A stretch of DNA of 64,000 nucleotides from Halosimplex rubrum (GCF_013415885.1 NZ_CP058910.1:4154001-4218000), one strand, 5' to 3'; counted from the stretch's first letter, positions 16,060 to 26,020 are shown. The notes: generated by a model from the sequence alone, not told the origin. Numbers and translations are program-made.

Positions 16060-16950
16060 CTATCGCCGGCGGAACTCGACCGAGACGGCGTCGCCGACGG
16101 AGAGCGACATCGACTCGTCGACGAGTTTCACGGCCGCCCGTTCCCGGCCGAGCGCGAGCGCCAGACCGGTGATCGGTTCGCCGTCGGCCAGCACCGTCGG
16201 GTCCGTCCAGGCCACGTCGCGGCCGTCCACGCTCCCGACGCGCTCGCCGAGGAGGAACGCGTCGGACGGCCGGCCCCGGGCGCGGAGCAGCCCGCCGCAG
16301 TCGTAGTGGGGGAGCCCGCCGTCGAGGACTCCGATGGACTCGCCCCCCGCGTCCGTCGCGGCGAGGCCGGCGAAGCGCTCGCCCGGGGCGGGGTGGGTCG
16401 GCGAGTCGAGGACCGCGTAGGTGTCGCCCGCCGCGACCACCGTCCCGGTCCCGTCCCAGTCGAGCGCGTCGACGCCCAGCGTCGGGTCGATCTCGACCGG
16501 CAGCGACCCCGCGGCGCGGTGGTGGTTCGCGCCGTGCTCGCGAAACCCCAGGTGGAGGTGGTTGGCGACCCACGGCGCGAAGAACCCGGCGCGGACGAGT
16601 CGACCCAGCGAGTCGCCCACTGCGACGCGCTCGCCCGGTTCGACGGCGGGGTCGACGTGCAGGACGCGCGCGACGGCGTCGCCGGCGTCGACGAGGATCA
16701 GGTGGTCCTCCTCGGCCGCGTACGGTCGTGACGGCGCCCGCACGGTCCGGGTCTCGACCACCTCGCCCGCGACCGGCGAGGGCGCGTCGATCCGAGGGCC
16801 GTCCTCGGGGTTCGGCCGGAGCGTGTCGCCGCCGGCGTCGCCGGGGTACAGGTCGACTGCGCAGCCGCGGTCGTGGGCGTCGAACGGCGAGTCGTAGAGG
16901 GTGACCCGTCGGAAAGGGGCGAGCGACTCGGCGGACAGCGTGACGGCCAT
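16060..16950 (-). CDS. M23/LytM-like fold protein, function unknown
   Basis: 296 aa, start at MAVTLSAES. His26 and Asp33 (AHDRGCAVDLYPG) and the pair His131/His133 (NHLHLGF) match the H...D and HxH zinc ligands of M23 peptidases, and the region between them has the SPVAGEV and VLHVDP elements of that beta fold. Haloarchaea lack peptidoglycan, and there is no signal peptide, so a cytoplasmic role other than cell-wall cleavage is likely. Residues 160-296 are an extra domain with no recognised motif. Confidence 0.6.
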   Translation of the reverse strand: MAVTLSAESLAPFRRVTLYDSPFDAHDRGCAVDLYPGDAGGDTLRPNPEDGPRIDAPSPVAGEVVETRTVRAPSRPYAAEEDHLILVDAGDAVARVLHVDPAVEPGERVAVGDSLGRLVRAGFFAPWVANHLHLGFREHGANHHRAAGSLPVEIDPTLGVDALDWDGTGTVVAAGDTYAVLDSPTHPAPGERFAGLAATDAGGESIGVLDGGLPHYDCGGLLRARGRPSDAFLLGERVGSVDGRDVAWTDPTVLADGEPITGLALALGRERAAVKLVDESMSLSVGDAVSVEFRRR

Positions 16951-17366
16951 CGGCGGCGGTTGGGCGAGCGGACACATTACGGTCGCGCTTCCGGGTCGAA
17001 CGCGGACCACGCCGCTCGCGGCCCGAACCGAACACTCCCTCGGGGTCGCCGACAGGGATTTGACCGCGAATTCGAATATTCGGACGATACGCCGGTGCGG
17101 CGGCGACGCTGACACTCACCGGTACCCTCCCGGTCGGCGATAGCGCGACGAACGACTCCGCGGAGACCGGCCGCTTCGGCGGGCGGGCCACGGCGACGCC
17201 GGCCAGCGACGCGACGGTGACGGTCCCCCGACGGCGTCGAGGCGGCCGACCGAACCCGCGGGGCCGCCCGCACCGGGCAGAACCCGGTTCCGTATCGCGA
17301 TATGGGATTTATCCCAGTTCGCACACCCCTCTCTCGTCGGTTCGAACACGAACGAGAACCGGTTAG
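16951..17366. other. intergenic region without a gene
   Basis: 416 bp between two minus-strand genes. Six-frame reading gives only arginine-rich shadow frames. An A/T-rich patch at 17066-17084 holds two overlapping palindromes, CGAATTCG and CGAATATTCG, which could be a protein-binding site for the M23-like gene. No hairpin terminator or RNA gene seen. Confidence 0.4.
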
Positions 17367-18179
17367 TCAGGCGGGGTCAGCGGCGGATTCGCGGTCGCAG
17401 GCGACGCGGTCGCCCACGGAGAGCGTCGCGGGGGCGCCGGGGACGCGGGTGTTGACCATCAGGCGGTAGAAGTGGTCGTACCAGTCGCGGTCGACCCACT
17501 CGGGGAGGGTCGCCCGGCGGCGCTCGACGAACCGCTCGCGGAACCCGTCGTCGGACTCCCCGGTGTCCGGGTCCCGCGTCGGAACGACGCAGCGCTGACA
17601 GGGGTTGACGCCGGCGAACTCGACGCCGCCGACCGAGAAGCCGACGGTCGACGCCCGGTCGGCGTACAGCCGGTCCTCCCAGAAGGCGGGCGCGTCGACG
17701 ACGAGGTTCGGCCGGAAACGCCGCCGCAGTTCCGCCGCGTCGACGGCCGGGCGGCCGGACTCGCCGTCGAACCACGACGCGACGGCCTCCAGGGTCGCCG
17801 TCGAGATGAGCGTCGGGCCGCCCGCCGACGTGTCGTCGGGGTGCCCCTGTTCGTCGTCGCGTCGGACGGTCACGTCGTAGCCGAAGAACTCCGAGAGCCA
17901 CGCTTCGAGTTCGCCGCGGTCGGCCTCGGGGTCGAATCGGGCCCACTCGTCGCTCCCCTGCTCGCGCAGACGGACCTCGCCCGCGCCGAAGTCGAACTCG
18001 GAGCGGATCCGGTGGACCCGTCGTTCGTTTTTCCCGTTGACGTAGTCGCCGTCGGCGTCGAACAGCGCGTAGCGGCGGTCGGACTCGATGGCGCCCGAGT
18101 CGGCCAACCGGACCGACTCGACGGGTTCGGGGTCGAGCGACTTGACGGGGTAGACCCGGATCTCGGAGAGCGGTGGCAT
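17367..18179 (-). CDS. MOSC-domain protein
   Basis: 270 aa. N-terminal MOSC beta-barrel domain (SEIRVYPVKSLDPEPVESVRL, then DRRYALFDADG) followed by a C-terminal MOSC domain with the conserved cysteine region FAGVNPCQRCVVPTRDPDTGE. MOSC proteins bind molybdenum cofactor or transfer sulfur, as in mARC/YcbX reductases that reduce N-hydroxylated bases. Start set at MPPLSEIRV because residues before it are basic and uncharacteristic. No ferredoxin domain is fused, so an external electron donor would be needed. Confidence 0.85.
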   Translation of the reverse strand: MPPLSEIRVYPVKSLDPEPVESVRLADSGAIESDRRYALFDADGDYVNGKNERRVHRIRSEFDFGAGEVRLREQGSDEWARFDPEADRGELEAWLSEFFGYDVTVRRDDEQGHPDDTSAGGPTLISTATLEAVASWFDGESGRPAVDAAELRRRFRPNLVVDAPAFWEDRLYADRASTVGFSVGGVEFAGVNPCQRCVVPTRDPDTGESDDGFRERFVERRRATLPEWVDRDWYDHFYRLMVNTRVPGAPATLSVGDRVACDRESAADPA

Positions 18180-18271
18180 ACCTCCCGTTCGCGGCGCCCG
18201 CCCCTTCAGGTTGCGGTTGCCGCGACGCCTGCCGCCGGCCGAACGCGTGCGGCCGTGGCGGGCCGGGGCGG

Positions 18272-18916
18272 TCACGATTCGCCGGCGAACGCCGTCAGGA
18301 CGGCCGACTCCGCCCGCCGCAGGAGTTCCCCCGCCGTGCTGGGTGCGCAGTCCAGTGCCGTCGCCACGTCCGCGACCGAGCCCGACCGGTCCACGTCGTA
18401 GTAGCCGACGGCGACGGCGGCTTCCAGCGCCTCTCGCTGGCGGTCGGTCAGCCGCGCGGGCTCGGGCCAGCGGCGGAACTCGCGGACGCGAACGACCTCG
18501 GTGTCGAAGGCGGCGTCCAGATCCCGGTAAAACTCCGCGAGCGCGTCCGACTCGCCGACGGCCTCGAACCGCGCCGCGCCGGACCCCCGGAAGGAGACGG
18601 GCGGGACGAAGGCGACCCGTGAGTCGGCGACCGCTTCCAGCGCGGCCTCGGGGAGTTCGTAGGCCGACTGCCGGACGAACGCGTAGGTCCCCCCGTCGGC
18701 GGCCACCAGCCGCGTTTCGGTCGCCGAATCGACCGCGTCGAGCACCTCGTTCACGGCCGCCGGCTCCGCGTCGAACCAGGTGAGCGTGGTCACGTCGGCC
18801 GTCGGCCCCCAGATCAGCAGCTCGGCCCGCGTCACCGGCCCGTCACCCGTCAGTCGCCGATGGAGCGGGTGGGCCGCCTCAGGCGGGTACGTCGTCTCGA
18901 AGGTGACCTGCCGCAT
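18272..18916 (-). CDS. Bat-type HTH_10 transcriptional regulator
   Basis: 214 aa. The C-terminal 60 residues (LTDRQREALEAAVAVGYYDV, then SVADVATALDCAPSTAGELL) are the HTH_10 domain found in bacterio-opsin activator-like proteins. The N-terminal part is a small-molecule or regulatory domain of unknown ligand. An upstream TTG at 18937 is possible, but a TATA box at 18937-18944 is 24 bp before the ATG at 18916, so the mRNA is probably leaderless and starts there. Confidence 0.85.
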   Translation of the reverse strand: MRQVTFETTYPPEAAHPLHRRLTGDGPVTRAELLIWGPTADVTTLTWFDAEPAAVNEVLDAVDSATETRLVAADGGTYAFVRQSAYELPEAALEAVADSRVAFVPPVSFRGSGAARFEAVGESDALAEFYRDLDAAFDTEVVRVREFRRWPEPARLTDRQREALEAAVAVGYYDVDRSGSVADVATALDCAPSTAGELLRRAESAVLTAFAGES

Positions 18917-18936
18917 CGCTCGCTCCGTCGTGCTCA

Positions 18937-18944
18937 ATATAAAA
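18937..18944 (-). promoter_or_regulatory. TATA box of the Bat-type regulator
   Basis: TTTATATT on the minus strand, centred 24-25 bp before ATG 18916. It decides the start codon, since transcription would begin at or just before that ATG. Confidence 0.6.
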
Positions 18945-18998
18945 GACCGTACTGATCCGGGACAACGACCGAGGGTCCGGCTCGCCTACGATCGATCG

Positions 18999-19940
18999 AT
19001 GACTCACTCGACGCCCGCTCGTGAGCGTCCCAACGGGACCGACACCCTGTCGCCGGAAGCCGGGGGGAGCGGCGCCGCCCCGACGGCAGCGGACGCCGAG
19101 GACCCGCGAACGGTCGAGTACGGGACGGCGGGGCGGCGGCTGGCCTACGGCGAGTGCGGGACGCCCGACGGCGACCCGGTCGTCTTCCTCCACGGGACGC
19201 CCGGGTCGCGACGACTGGGCGTGCTCGTCGACGACGCCGCGCGCGCGGCCGGGATTCGTGTGCTCGCCCCTGACCGGCCGGGGTTCGGCCGCTCGACGGA
19301 CTGGTCGGGGCGCCGGCCGACAGACGCGCCCGCGTGGGTCGAGCCGCTGCTCGCGGACGCCGGGGTCGAGCGGGCGCGCGTCCTCGCGTTCTCCGGCGGC
19401 GCGGCCGACGCGCTCGCGCTCGGAGCGACGCGGCCGGACCTGGTCGATCGGATCGACCTCGTCTCCGGAGCGGCGCCGCCGTCGGTCGCCGCGGCGACGC
19501 CGCGACTCCAGCGCCTCCTGGGCCGGCTGGCGGCGACGACGCCGCGACTCCTCGGGGCGATCCTCCGGGGGCAGACTCGGCTGGCCGAGCGGACCGGACC
19601 GTCGACCGTCCTCGCGCAGTACACCGACGACCCCGGCCAGATTCCGGCCGACGCGGCCGAACTCGTCCGCGCGGACTTCCTCGAAGCCCTCGGCCGCTCG
19701 CGCGACGGCGCGGTCACCGAACTCGCCTGGATCGCCGAGGGGTGGGGCGTCTCGCCGGCGGACGTGACGGTCCCGGTCCGTCTGTGGCACGGGGGCGGCG
19801 ACGCGAACGTGCCGGTGGAGGACGCCGAGCGCCTGCGTGACCGGTTGCCCGACGCCGAGCTGACCGTCCTCGACGGCGACCACCTGACGACGCTGCTGGA
19901 CGCCCGGTCGCGCGCGTTCGATACCGCGCCCCGGGGTTGA
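18999..19940 (+). CDS. alpha/beta-hydrolase
   Basis: 313 aa. Oxyanion motif HGTPGSRR, nucleophile elbow FSGGAA (Ser), and catalytic His in DGDHLTTL near the C-terminus. The first 35 residues are an acidic, disordered halophilic extension. FSGG departs from the GxSxG norm (AFSGG), which occurs in some proline-iminopeptidase-like members. Substrate unknown. The next hydrolase gene starts 25 bp downstream. Confidence 0.85.
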   Translation: MTHSTPARERPNGTDTLSPEAGGSGAAPTAADAEDPRTVEYGTAGRRLAYGECGTPDGDPVVFLHGTPGSRRLGVLVDDAARAAGIRVLAPDRPGFGRSTDWSGRRPTDAPAWVEPLLADAGVERARVLAFSGGAADALALGATRPDLVDRIDLVSGAAPPSVAAATPRLQRLLGRLAATTPRLLGAILRGQTRLAERTGPSTVLAQYTDDPGQIPADAAELVRADFLEALGRSRDGAVTELAWIAEGWGVSPADVTVPVRLWHGGGDANVPVEDAERLRDRLPDAELTVLDGDHLTTLLDARSRAFDTAPRG

Positions 19941-19965
19941 TTGCCCCGGCGCCCGATCGACCGGT

Positions 19966-20817
19966 ATGGTCGAGCGACGCCACGAGACGGCCGTCGTCGA
20001 CGGTCACCGGATCCACTACCTGACCGCCGGGGACCCGGGGGATCCGCCGCTGGTGCTGTTGCACGGCGGGATCGTCGACGCCGCGGGCGTGAGCTGGGGC
20101 GCCGTCCTCGAACCGCTCGCCCGGGAGTACCGCGTCGTCGCGCCCGACCTGCTCGGCTACGGCCGCAGCGCCAAGCCCGACGTGACCTACTCGCTGGATA
20201 CGCACGTCGACGCGGTCGCGGCGTTCGTCGAGACGGTCGGCCTGGAGCGTCCCGCGGTCGCCGGCATCTCGATGGGCGGCGGCACTGGGCTGGGACTCGC
20301 GCTCCGGTCGCCCGAGCTGGTCGACCGCCTCGTCCTGCTCGACAGCTACGGGCTCGGCCGGGAACTCGCCAACGGCGGGCTCACACGCCTGCTGTCGAAA
20401 CAGGGGGTGACCAACAGACTCGCTATCGCGCTGATGCGGCGGAGCCGCGGGTTCACGAAGGCCAGCCTGGAGAATATCGTCCACGACACCGACCGCCTCT
20501 CCGCCGACGCGGTCGACGCCGTCTGGGCGGAGGCCAAACGCCCCGGCGTCGGGACGGCCTTCCGGAGCTTCCGAGCGGCGGAAGTCGGACCCGAGGGCTA
20601 CCGGACGGACTTCACCGACCGGCTGGGCGGCCTCGACACCCCGACGCTGCTGCTCCACGGCGAGTTCGACGAGGTGTTCCCCCACCGCTGGAGCGAGCGC
20701 GCGGCCGCCCGGCTCCCCGAGGCCGAGTTCCGACTGCTCGACGACTGCGCCCACTGGGCGCCCCGCGAGCGACCGGACGCCGTCGTCGACCTGATCTCGG
20801 GATTCGTCCCGCGGTAG
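19966..20817 (+). CDS. alpha/beta-hydrolase
   Basis: 283 aa. HGG oxyanion motif (LLHGGIVD), nucleophile GISMGG, acid in LLHGEFDEVFP, catalytic His in DDCAHWAPRERP. Cap domain at residues ~135-205. Resembles 2-hydroxymuconate-semialdehyde hydrolase or haloalkane dehalogenase-like C-C hydrolases, without enough to name a substrate. It shares only the fold with its upstream neighbour, so it is not a simple tandem duplicate. Confidence 0.87.
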   Translation: MVERRHETAVVDGHRIHYLTAGDPGDPPLVLLHGGIVDAAGVSWGAVLEPLAREYRVVAPDLLGYGRSAKPDVTYSLDTHVDAVAAFVETVGLERPAVAGISMGGGTGLGLALRSPELVDRLVLLDSYGLGRELANGGLTRLLSKQGVTNRLAIALMRRSRGFTKASLENIVHDTDRLSADAVDAVWAEAKRPGVGTAFRSFRAAEVGPEGYRTDFTDRLGGLDTPTLLLHGEFDEVFPHRWSERAAARLPEAEFRLLDDCAHWAPRERPDAVVDLISGFVPR

Positions 20818-20985
20818 CCGCCCGTCTTTCGGGATATCTCCATTCTACACACCGAGCGACCGATTCGTCGCCGTCTCCGTACTGTGGGTCGTCCCGCTCG
20901 CCCGCGGACGATAAACTGTATTTCGCGATAGGAAAATCAAGCCACGCGGGGAACGGCGGGGGACGATCGGACGGGCGAAAACCGG

Positions 20986-22314
20986 CTACAGCGCGTCCAG
21001 GAAGGCGTCGATAGCGCCGCTCTCGGGGTGGCAGTGGCAGTAGGTCCCGAGCGTGCGGTACTCAGTGAGTCCGTCGCGGCCGTCGTCGATGCCGTCCCCG
21101 CGTTCCACGTCGAACGCGAAGCGGGCGTCCTCGGCGGTGTCGGCCGAGGAGTAGTGGAACTCGTGGCCCCGGCGGCGCTCGCCCGCCGCGGCGGTCAGCG
21201 TGTCCGTCCGCGCCTGGAGTTCGACGTGGTCCAGCGCCCGGTAGCGCTCGTGCATCGCCACGTCGGCCGGCAGGACGCCGGCCATCTCGTGGGTCTCCCC
21301 CGCCGTGGTCGTCAGCGACTCGGAGAGGGCCATCAGCCCGCCGCACTCGCCGAAGACGGGGAGGCCGTCGGCGGCGCGGTCGGCCAGCGTGTCGAGCGCG
21401 GGGCTCGCCGCGAGGTCGGCGGCGTAATTTTCGGGGTAGCCGCCGGGCAGGTAGACGCCGTCGCAGTCGGGCAGGCCCTCGCCGTCGGCGGGCGCGAACG
21501 GGACGAGTTCGCCCCGCTCGCGGATCCGTTCGAGCGTCGCCGGGTAGACGAACCGGAAGGCGTCGTCGCGGGCGACGGCGACGCGCGGGCGGGCCGTGTC
21601 CTCGTCGACCGAGGGGATCGTCCCCGTCGGCCGGCCGCCCGCCCGCTCGGGTTCGGGCGGTTCCCGGGCCACCGCACGCAGGCGGTCGACGCGGAGGTGC
21701 TCGGCGGCGGCGTCCAGCGCGCCGTCGCCGAGCGGCGACTCGTCGCCCATGTGGAGGCCGAGGTGGCGGTCGGGGATCTCCAGGTCGTCGTCGGGCGCGA
21801 TCCGGCCGAAGTAGGTCAGCCCGTCGGGCAAGGCCTCGCGGATCCCCTCGGCGTGGCGGCCGCCGTGGGCGCGCTGTGCGATCACGCCCGCCACGTCGAT
21901 GTCGCGGCCGGCGTGGGCGGCGTACTCGCGGAAGCCGACGGCGGTGGCGGCGACGCTCTCCATCCCCGCCTTCGCGTCGACGACGAGGACGACCGGGAGG
22001 TCGAGCGCCTCGGCGACCATCGCCGTCGAGGAGCCGTCGCCGTCGTACAGCCCCATGACACCCTCGACGACGCACACGTCGCCCTCGCCGCGGTGGTAGT
22101 TTCGCCGCAGTCCGGCCTCGCCCTGGAGCCAGCGGTCGAGCGTCCGCGAGGGTCGGCCCGCGACCCGCTCGTGGTGGCTCGGGTCGATGAAGTCGGGGCC
22201 CGCTTTGGCGGGCTGGACGGCGACGCCCTCGCGGTCGAGGGCGCGGATCGTCGCCAGCGTCGCGACGGTCTTGCCGACGCCGGAGCTCGTCCCGCCGAGG
22301 ACGAACCCCTTCAT
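20986..22314 (-). CDS. cbiA: cobyrinate a,c-diamide synthase
   Basis: 442 aa. P-loop GGTSSGVGKT at 8-17, then the dethiobiotin-synthase-like domain (PAKAGPDFIDPSHH, VVEGVMGLYDG). The C-terminal class I glutamine amidotransferase domain carries Cys324 in VFGECGGLMAL and GYPENYAADL. It amidates the a and c side chains of cobyrinate using ATP and glutamine in cobalamin synthesis. Overlaps the upstream cbiE by 4 bp (ATGA), so the two are one operon. Confidence 0.95.
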   Translation of the reverse strand: MKGFVLGGTSSGVGKTVATLATIRALDREGVAVQPAKAGPDFIDPSHHERVAGRPSRTLDRWLQGEAGLRRNYHRGEGDVCVVEGVMGLYDGDGSSTAMVAEALDLPVVLVVDAKAGMESVAATAVGFREYAAHAGRDIDVAGVIAQRAHGGRHAEGIREALPDGLTYFGRIAPDDDLEIPDRHLGLHMGDESPLGDGALDAAAEHLRVDRLRAVAREPPEPERAGGRPTGTIPSVDEDTARPRVAVARDDAFRFVYPATLERIRERGELVPFAPADGEGLPDCDGVYLPGGYPENYAADLAASPALDTLADRAADGLPVFGECGGLMALSESLTTTAGETHEMAGVLPADVAMHERYRALDHVELQARTDTLTAAAGERRRGHEFHYSSADTAEDARFAFDVERGDGIDDGRDGLTEYRTLGTYCHCHPESGAIDAFLDAL

Positions 22315-23129
22315 TCGTCGCTACCTCCGACCCGCTCGGGATCGGAGCTGTCGGCCCGGACGACGAGCACCGACAGATCGGAGAAGGGCGTGTCGTCGGG
22401 ACCGCCCCCGCCGGCGTGGGCCGCCAACTCGCCGAGCGCGGCCCGCGTCACCGCCTCGTCGTCGTGGGTGAGTCGCTCGTAGACGAGCGCGGTGAGGGCC
22501 GGATCGGCGCCGGCGTCGAGCAGGTCGGCGGCGATATCGCCGGGCATCAGGTCGTAGGGCCGCGGGAGCACCAGCAGGTGGCGGTCGCCGACGGCGGCCC
22601 GCAGTCGCTCGCGGTCGGCGGTCAGGTCGCCTCGCCTGTGGAGCGTGACGAACGTCGCGTCCTCGATCGGCGTGCGGGCGCGACTCGCCGCGACCTGGAC
22701 CGCGGAGATCCCCGGTACGACCTCGACGGGGCGGTCGACGGCCCGTTCGACGCGGCCGAGGAACTGGTACCCCGAGAAATTGGGGTCGCCCATCAGGACC
22801 GCCGTCCCCGCGGCGCCGTCGGCGACCCGCTCGGCGAACGCGGCCAGGGTCTCGCCCTGGTCGTCGTAGCCGCAGGCGAGGGGCTCCCCGTCGATCCGCT
22901 CGCGGACGTAGTCGACGACCGTCTCGAACCCGACGACGGCGTCGGCCTCGCGGATCGCCCGCTCCCCGCGCGGGGTGAGATACTCGGGGGTCCCGGGACC
23001 GATGCCGACGGCGCGGACCGGATCGGCGCCCCGCGGTCGTCGGTCGGTCTCGGCGACCGGCCGTTCGGGCGCCGCGGCGGCGACGGACTCGGGCGGACGG
23101 TCGTCGTTCGTCGGAGATGTGTCGGTCAC
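22311..23129 (-). CDS. cbiE: cobalt-precorrin-7 C5-methyltransferase
   Basis: 272 aa. SAM-dependent tetrapyrrole methylase fold: VGIGPGTPEYLTPRGERAI at the N-terminus, PNFSGYQFLGRV, then VVPGISAVQVAASR, the CbiE/CobL-N pattern. The first 35 residues are an acidic/proline extension. No CbiT (C15 methylase/decarboxylase) domain is fused, so that activity must be encoded elsewhere. First gene of the cbiE-cbiA operon in the anaerobic cobalamin route. Confidence 0.88.
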   Translation of the reverse strand: MTDTSPTNDDRPPESVAAAAPERPVAETDRRPRGADPVRAVGIGPGTPEYLTPRGERAIREADAVVGFETVVDYVRERIDGEPLACGYDDQGETLAAFAERVADGAAGTAVLMGDPNFSGYQFLGRVERAVDRPVEVVPGISAVQVAASRARTPIEDATFVTLHRRGDLTADRERLRAAVGDRHLLVLPRPYDLMPGDIAADLLDAGADPALTALVYERLTHDDEAVTRAALGELAAHAGGGGPDDTPFSDLSVLVVRADSSDPERVGGSDE

Positions 23130-23209
23130 GATATCGGGGCCACGGCGGGCGCCCCGTTGACCGTTTCGGACCGGCCGGACGGATCGGTAGACCGGCCGCG
23201 TCAGGACGG

Positions 23210-23359
23210 TCAGTAGATCCGCCGGGTCACGAAGACGAGGACCCCCAGCACCAGCAGGCCGATCCCCCAGTAGAGCGATGGGTACGGCAGATATTCGAGC
23301 AGGAGCGTGACGATGCCGGAACTGATGAGCGACCAGCCGATGGTCGTTCGGTAGGCCAT
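23210..23359 (-). CDS. 49-aa membrane protein
   Basis: Two hydrophobic helices (TTIGWSLISSGIVTLLLEYL and LYWGIGLLVLGVLVFV) joined by a short YPYPS-type turn, ending in RRIY. An in-frame ATG at 23359 gives a hairpin inner-membrane protein with the positive C-terminus inside. Not recognised as a named family. It stands alone between cbiE and a DUF5518-like gene. Confidence 0.7.
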   Translation of the reverse strand: MAYRTTIGWSLISSGIVTLLLEYLPYPSLYWGIGLLVLGVLVFVTRRIY

Positions 23360-23481
23360 GGTCGACCGGTCGGCCCGCCCGCGGTTAGTTACCCGCCGGT
23401 TTCGCTCGTAGCGCGAGCCTACCGGTCGACGGGGGCGTCGAAACGCCGTAGTACGGGTTTCGACAGCCTGAGGGCGCGATA

Positions 23482-23940
23482 TCAGGCGCTCGCGGTCGAC
23501 GGGCTCTCCCGCCCGACCTTCCCGCAGATCCAGGAGCCGACGACGCCACCGAGGAGACCAGCGATCGCCGCAGTACCGAGGACGACGGCGCTGAAGACGA
23601 CGAACAGCAGTCCCGTCGCGGGCGCGAACGACCACGCGTCGGCGAAGCTCTCGGCGCTGGTGCGTATCGCGGGAGCGATCCAGACGTAGCCGGCCAGGCC
23701 GCCGATCACGCCGGCTCGGAGGCCTGCGGCCCCCGCGTCTGCGGCGTACCGACGGGCGAGGAAGCCGGCGATCAGGCCCCCGACGACGACCGCGTTGAAC
23801 GAGAAGTGGTCGCTCGCGCCGGAACTCCAGTAGACGGCGAGCGTGAGCGGCATCGACACCGCGCCGCCGACGAGGGCGTACTGCCACGTCCGCGAGAGCG
23901 ATCCGGGCGGGAGGCCGGAACCGGGACCAGTTCGGGACAT
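23482..23940 (-). CDS. DUF5518-like four-helix membrane protein
   Basis: 152 aa, start at MSRTGPGSG. About four membrane helices rich in Gly/Ala (WQYALVGGAVSMPLTLAVYW, FNAVVVGGLIAGFLARRYA, GVIGGLAGYVWI, then a long C-terminal pair). The pattern of glycine-rich helices with an AGFLAxRY motif resembles DUF5518 proteins of haloarchaea. A TATA-like TTTATG sits about 35 bp upstream. Function unknown. Confidence 0.7.
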   Translation of the reverse strand: MSRTGPGSGLPPGSLSRTWQYALVGGAVSMPLTLAVYWSSGASDHFSFNAVVVGGLIAGFLARRYAADAGAAGLRAGVIGGLAGYVWIAPAIRTSAESFADAWSFAPATGLLFVVFSAVVLGTAAIAGLLGGVVGSWICGKVGRESPSTASA

Positions 23941-24019
23941 AGCCGTTGGGTTGACAGTACTTCGCGCGCCGACATAAATCACGCGTCGCTCGACGGGGAC
24001 GGGATCCGTCGGTCCACGC

Positions 24020-25936
24020 CTACAGCCGCTCGGCGAGCGTCCCGGCGGTCTTGGCGCCGACGCCGTCGACGCGCTCCAGTTCCTCGCGGGAGGCGCCGCG
24101 GACGTTCTCGACGCTGCCGAACCGCCGGAGGAGCCGCTTGCGCGTCTCGGGGCCGATCCCGTCGATGTCGTCCAGCACCGTGGACACGTCGTCCCGCAGC
24201 GTCTGGTGGTACTGGACGGCGAAGCGGTGGGCCTCGTCGCGGGCGCGCTGGAGGAGGTGGAGGTGGCCGGCGTCGTCGGGCCAGTCGTAGACGCCTGACG
24301 GGGTCACCACGAGTTCCTCGTCCTTGGCGAGCGCGACCGCGGGCACGTCCCAGCCCGCCGCCGCCAGCGCGTCCCGCGCGGCGCCGAGTTGGCCCTCGCC
24401 GCCGTCGATCAGCAGCAGGTCGGGGTCGGGCCGCTCGTCGCGACCCTCGACGGCGCGGTCGGCGCGCCACCGCACCAGCGACCGCATGTTCGCGTAGTCG
24501 TCGTTCTCGTCGGCGAGTTTCTTCCGGCGGTAGTCGGCCTTCTCGGGCTCGCCGCCGACGAACGTCACGTCGCTACCGACCGCCGACTTCCCCTGGGCGT
24601 GGCTCACGTCGAAGCCCTCGATCCGTTCGACCCGCGCGTCGAGGCCGAGCGCGTCGGTCAGCGCCCGGCCCTCGTCGTCGCGGCGGTCCCTGCGGCGGGC
24701 GTTCTTCAGCGCCAGGTCGACCAGCGTCGCCTCGCGGCCGGCGCCGGGCACCCGCAGGGCGACGCCCTCGGCATCGAGCCACCCCTCCAGGTCGCCGTCG
24801 TCGGGGTGGTCCGAGCAGAGGACCGCGTCGGGCAGCTCCCGCTCGGCGTAGTACTGCGCGATAAACGCCGCGAGCACCGCGCCCGCCCGCTCACCCTCGG
24901 GCGCGTCGAGGGTGTGCCGTTCGCGGTCGACGAGCTTGCCGTCCTCGCTGTGCAGGCGCGCGACGGTCGCCCGTTCGCCCTCGACGGCGACGCCGAGCAC
25001 GTCCACCGCGCGCTCGCGGTCGGGGTCCTCGTGGCGCCCCTCGCTCGCGACGGCGTCGCCGGCCTCGCCGTGGATCGCCTCCACGGCGTCCAGCCGGTCG
25101 CGGAGGTTCGCCGCCCGCTCGAACTGCTGGTCGCCGGCCGCCGCCTCCATCTCCCGGCGGATCGGGTCGGCCAGCGCGCCCGTCTCCCCCTCGAAGAAGC
25201 GCTCGACCGCTTCCACGTCGCCCACGTAGGCCTCGCCGTCCACGTCGGTCTCGGGGACGCAGGGGCCCGAACAGAGCCCGATGTCGTGGTCGAGACACGG
25301 CCGGTCGCGGTTTTCGAACTTGTGGTCGGAACAGCCACGCAGGCCGTAGGTCTCCCGGACGGCCTTGACCACGGTTTCGAGCCGGCCCTTGTCGGTGAAC
25401 GGCCCGAAGACGGTGGCACCGGGGTCGGGGTCGCGGGTGATCTCGATCCGGGGGAACTCGTGGACGGTCAGCTGGACCAGCGGGTAGGACTTGTCGTCTT
25501 TCAGCCGGACGTTGTAGCGCGGGCGGTGGCGCTTGATGAGGTTCGCTTCCAGCAGCAGCGCCTGGGTCTCCGTGTCGGTGACCGCTACCTCGACGGATTC
25601 GGCCTCGGCGACCATCCGCCGGATGCGCTCGCTTCGGGGGTCCCCGTAGGAGCGTACCCGACTCCGCAGGTCGACCGCCTTCCCGACGTAGAGGACCCGT
25701 TCGTAGGCGTCCGTCTCGGCCAGGTCGGAGTCCGTCCGGGGTTCGGAGGCGCCCCCGTTCGCGTCGTCGCCGTCGGTCGGGCTGTCGCTGCCCGCCGCAC
25801 CGTCGCCGCTCGTCGGATAGGCGTCGGCGTCGCTCCCGCCCTCCCGGCGCCCCCGGGACTCCCGGACGAGGAACTGGTAGACGCCCGGCTCGGCGGGCAG
25901 GTCGCCGGCTCGGTCCCGGACCGCGTCGGGATCCAT
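24020..25936 (-). CDS. uvrC: UvrC, nucleotide excision repair endonuclease
   Basis: 638 aa. The N-terminal GIY-YIG nuclease domain is split: EPGVYQF at ~16-22 and [14 protein letters not shown] at ~85-98 are separated by a ~55-residue acidic insert. Next come a cysteine cluster ([25 protein letters not shown], shown here only as landmarks at ~197-221), a UVR helix pair, the RNase H-like 5' nuclease ([26 protein letters not shown]) and C-terminal helix-hairpin-helix repeats. It makes both incisions around lesions with UvrA/UvrB. Start at MDPDAVRD; upstream residues are uncharacteristic. Confidence 0.93.
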   Translation of the reverse strand: MDPDAVRDRAGDLPAEPGVYQFLVRESRGRREGGSDADAYPTSGDGAAGSDSPTDGDDANGGASEPRTDSDLAETDAYERVLYVGKAVDLRSRVRSYGDPRSERIRRMVAEAESVEVAVTDTETQALLLEANLIKRHRPRYNVRLKDDKSYPLVQLTVHEFPRIEITRDPDPGATVFGPFTDKGRLETVVKAVRETYGLRGCSDHKFENRDRPCLDHDIGLCSGPCVPETDVDGEAYVGDVEAVERFFEGETGALADPIRREMEAAAGDQQFERAANLRDRLDAVEAIHGEAGDAVASEGRHEDPDRERAVDVLGVAVEGERATVARLHSEDGKLVDRERHTLDAPEGERAGAVLAAFIAQYYAERELPDAVLCSDHPDDGDLEGWLDAEGVALRVPGAGREATLVDLALKNARRRDRRDDEGRALTDALGLDARVERIEGFDVSHAQGKSAVGSDVTFVGGEPEKADYRRKKLADENDDYANMRSLVRWRADRAVEGRDERPDPDLLLIDGGEGQLGAARDALAAAGWDVPAVALAKDEELVVTPSGVYDWPDDAGHLHLLQRARDEAHRFAVQYHQTLRDDVSTVLDDIDGIGPETRKRLLRRFGSVENVRGASREELERVDGVGAKTAGTLAERL

Positions 25937-26020
25937 CGCCCGTCGGTAGCGACTCTGCGGATTTGAACCCTGCGTCCGCGGGCCGACCGGGCTCACCCGC
26001 GCCCGTCGCCGCCCGCCGTC

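Noticed and set aside
18937-18939. TTG start for the Bat-type regulator
   Set aside because: The TATA box overlaps this codon, so the transcript would begin downstream of it; the ATG at 18916 fits leaderless translation.
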